Positions 5,007-5,140 of a DNA stretch of 5,140 nucleotides are shown here, piece after piece. The notes below the pieces were generated by a model that saw only the letters and a program-made list of their open reading frames with translations, was not told where the DNA came from and searched no databases. This DNA comes from JBBARC01 sp040400005. GTDB taxonomy: Bacteria; Pseudomonadota; Alphaproteobacteria; Acetobacterales; Acetobacteraceae. Both the position numbers and the translations under genes were made by a program. Location: the NCBI GenBank assembly GCA_040400005.1, contig JBBARC010000082.1:1-5140 (forward strand), given 5' to 3'. Every line of letters starts with the position of its first letter. Positions within the stretch are counted from its first letter, which is position 1.

Positions 5007-5140
5007 ATGGCTGAGCGGTTTGTTTGGGATGCGGCGCGCGACCGGCGGTTGCGGGCATTGCGGTGGGAAGGAACGACATGGGAGGAGTATGGCGCGACAA
5101 TCTGTGTGAGAAACTGCGTCAATCAGGATGAGAAACTTTG
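5007..5140 (+). CDS. Partial small helix-turn-helix-like protein (runs off the window)
   Basis: Forty-four codons are present, open to the window edge, after a strong Shine-Dalgarno. The product starts MAERFVWDAARDRRLRALRW, then EGTTWEEYGATICVRNCV and NQDEKL. The layout W-D-x(4)-D-x-x-L-R-x-L-x-x-E-G-x-x-W-x-x resembles the N-terminal HTH of GcrA-like and related small alphaproteobacterial proteins, in which helix 1 is followed by an EGLSW-type turn and then a GVSRNAV-type recognition helix. Here the second half is a poor match: ICVRNCV appears one residue short of the usual pattern. It may be a divergent member, or degraded. It is divergent from the XRE regulator and probably controlled by it. 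Function is not known; the name rests on pattern memory and only a fragment. Confidence 0.5.
   Translation, partial: MAERFVWDAARDRRLRALRWEGTTWEEYGATICVRNCVNQDEKL

Noticed and set aside
4566..5140. Type II toxin-antitoxin pair or BrnT-like toxin
   Set aside because: The genes are divergent and the partial product lacks BrnT or RelE motifs; its visible pattern is HTH-like, so a toxin call is not supported.

Overview
This is a GC-rich chromosomal window that looks alphaproteobacterial, probably Rhodospirillales and possibly Acetobacteraceae. That placement is an inference from protein style and from the A/T-rich intergenic tract at the left end; no rRNA or other taxonomic marker is present. It is mostly ordinary core metabolism with a small regulatory switch at the right edge.

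Left part (1-2048, + strand): after an A/T-rich leader come mobB (molybdenum cofactor GTP-binding adaptor), a proline/glycine-rich lipoprotein of unknown function, and moaD-moaE, the two subunits of molybdopterin synthase. Gaps between these genes are 60, 20 and 7 bp, so they may form one operon. The MoaD C-terminal Gly-Gly is encoded in a run of seven G. A +1 slip there would join moaD to moaE in frame with no stop between.

Middle (2045-4525): an OmpR/PhoB-type response regulator lies on the - strand and overlaps the end of moaE by 4 bp, stop codon against stop codon. A 122-bp gap separates it from the divergent ribA (GTP cyclohydrolase II, first step of riboflavin synthesis). RibA has all zinc and catalytic residues, plus a roughly 190-residue N-terminal domain that resembles RibB without its catalytic acidic loop. 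An L,D-transpeptidase-family gene overlaps the end of ribA by 8 bp and cannot encode a signal peptide.

Right part (4566-5140): a small XRE-family repressor (- strand) and a truncated helix-turn-helix-like gene (+ strand, running off the window) diverge from a 105-bp A/T-richer region. That region holds a good -10 box placed so that the repressor mRNA would be leaderless, a candidate promoter for the other gene, and three inverted repeats. It resembles the control region of a phage-type or autoregulated switch.

Across the whole window the + strand is richer in G than C, even inside the two - strand genes. Codon third positions are therefore G-biased in + genes and C-biased in - genes, which suggests a strong replication-strand skew with + as the leading strand. 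No tRNA, rRNA, CRISPR array, insertion sequence or convincing rho-independent terminator was found. No stretch above 300 bp lacks a gene.
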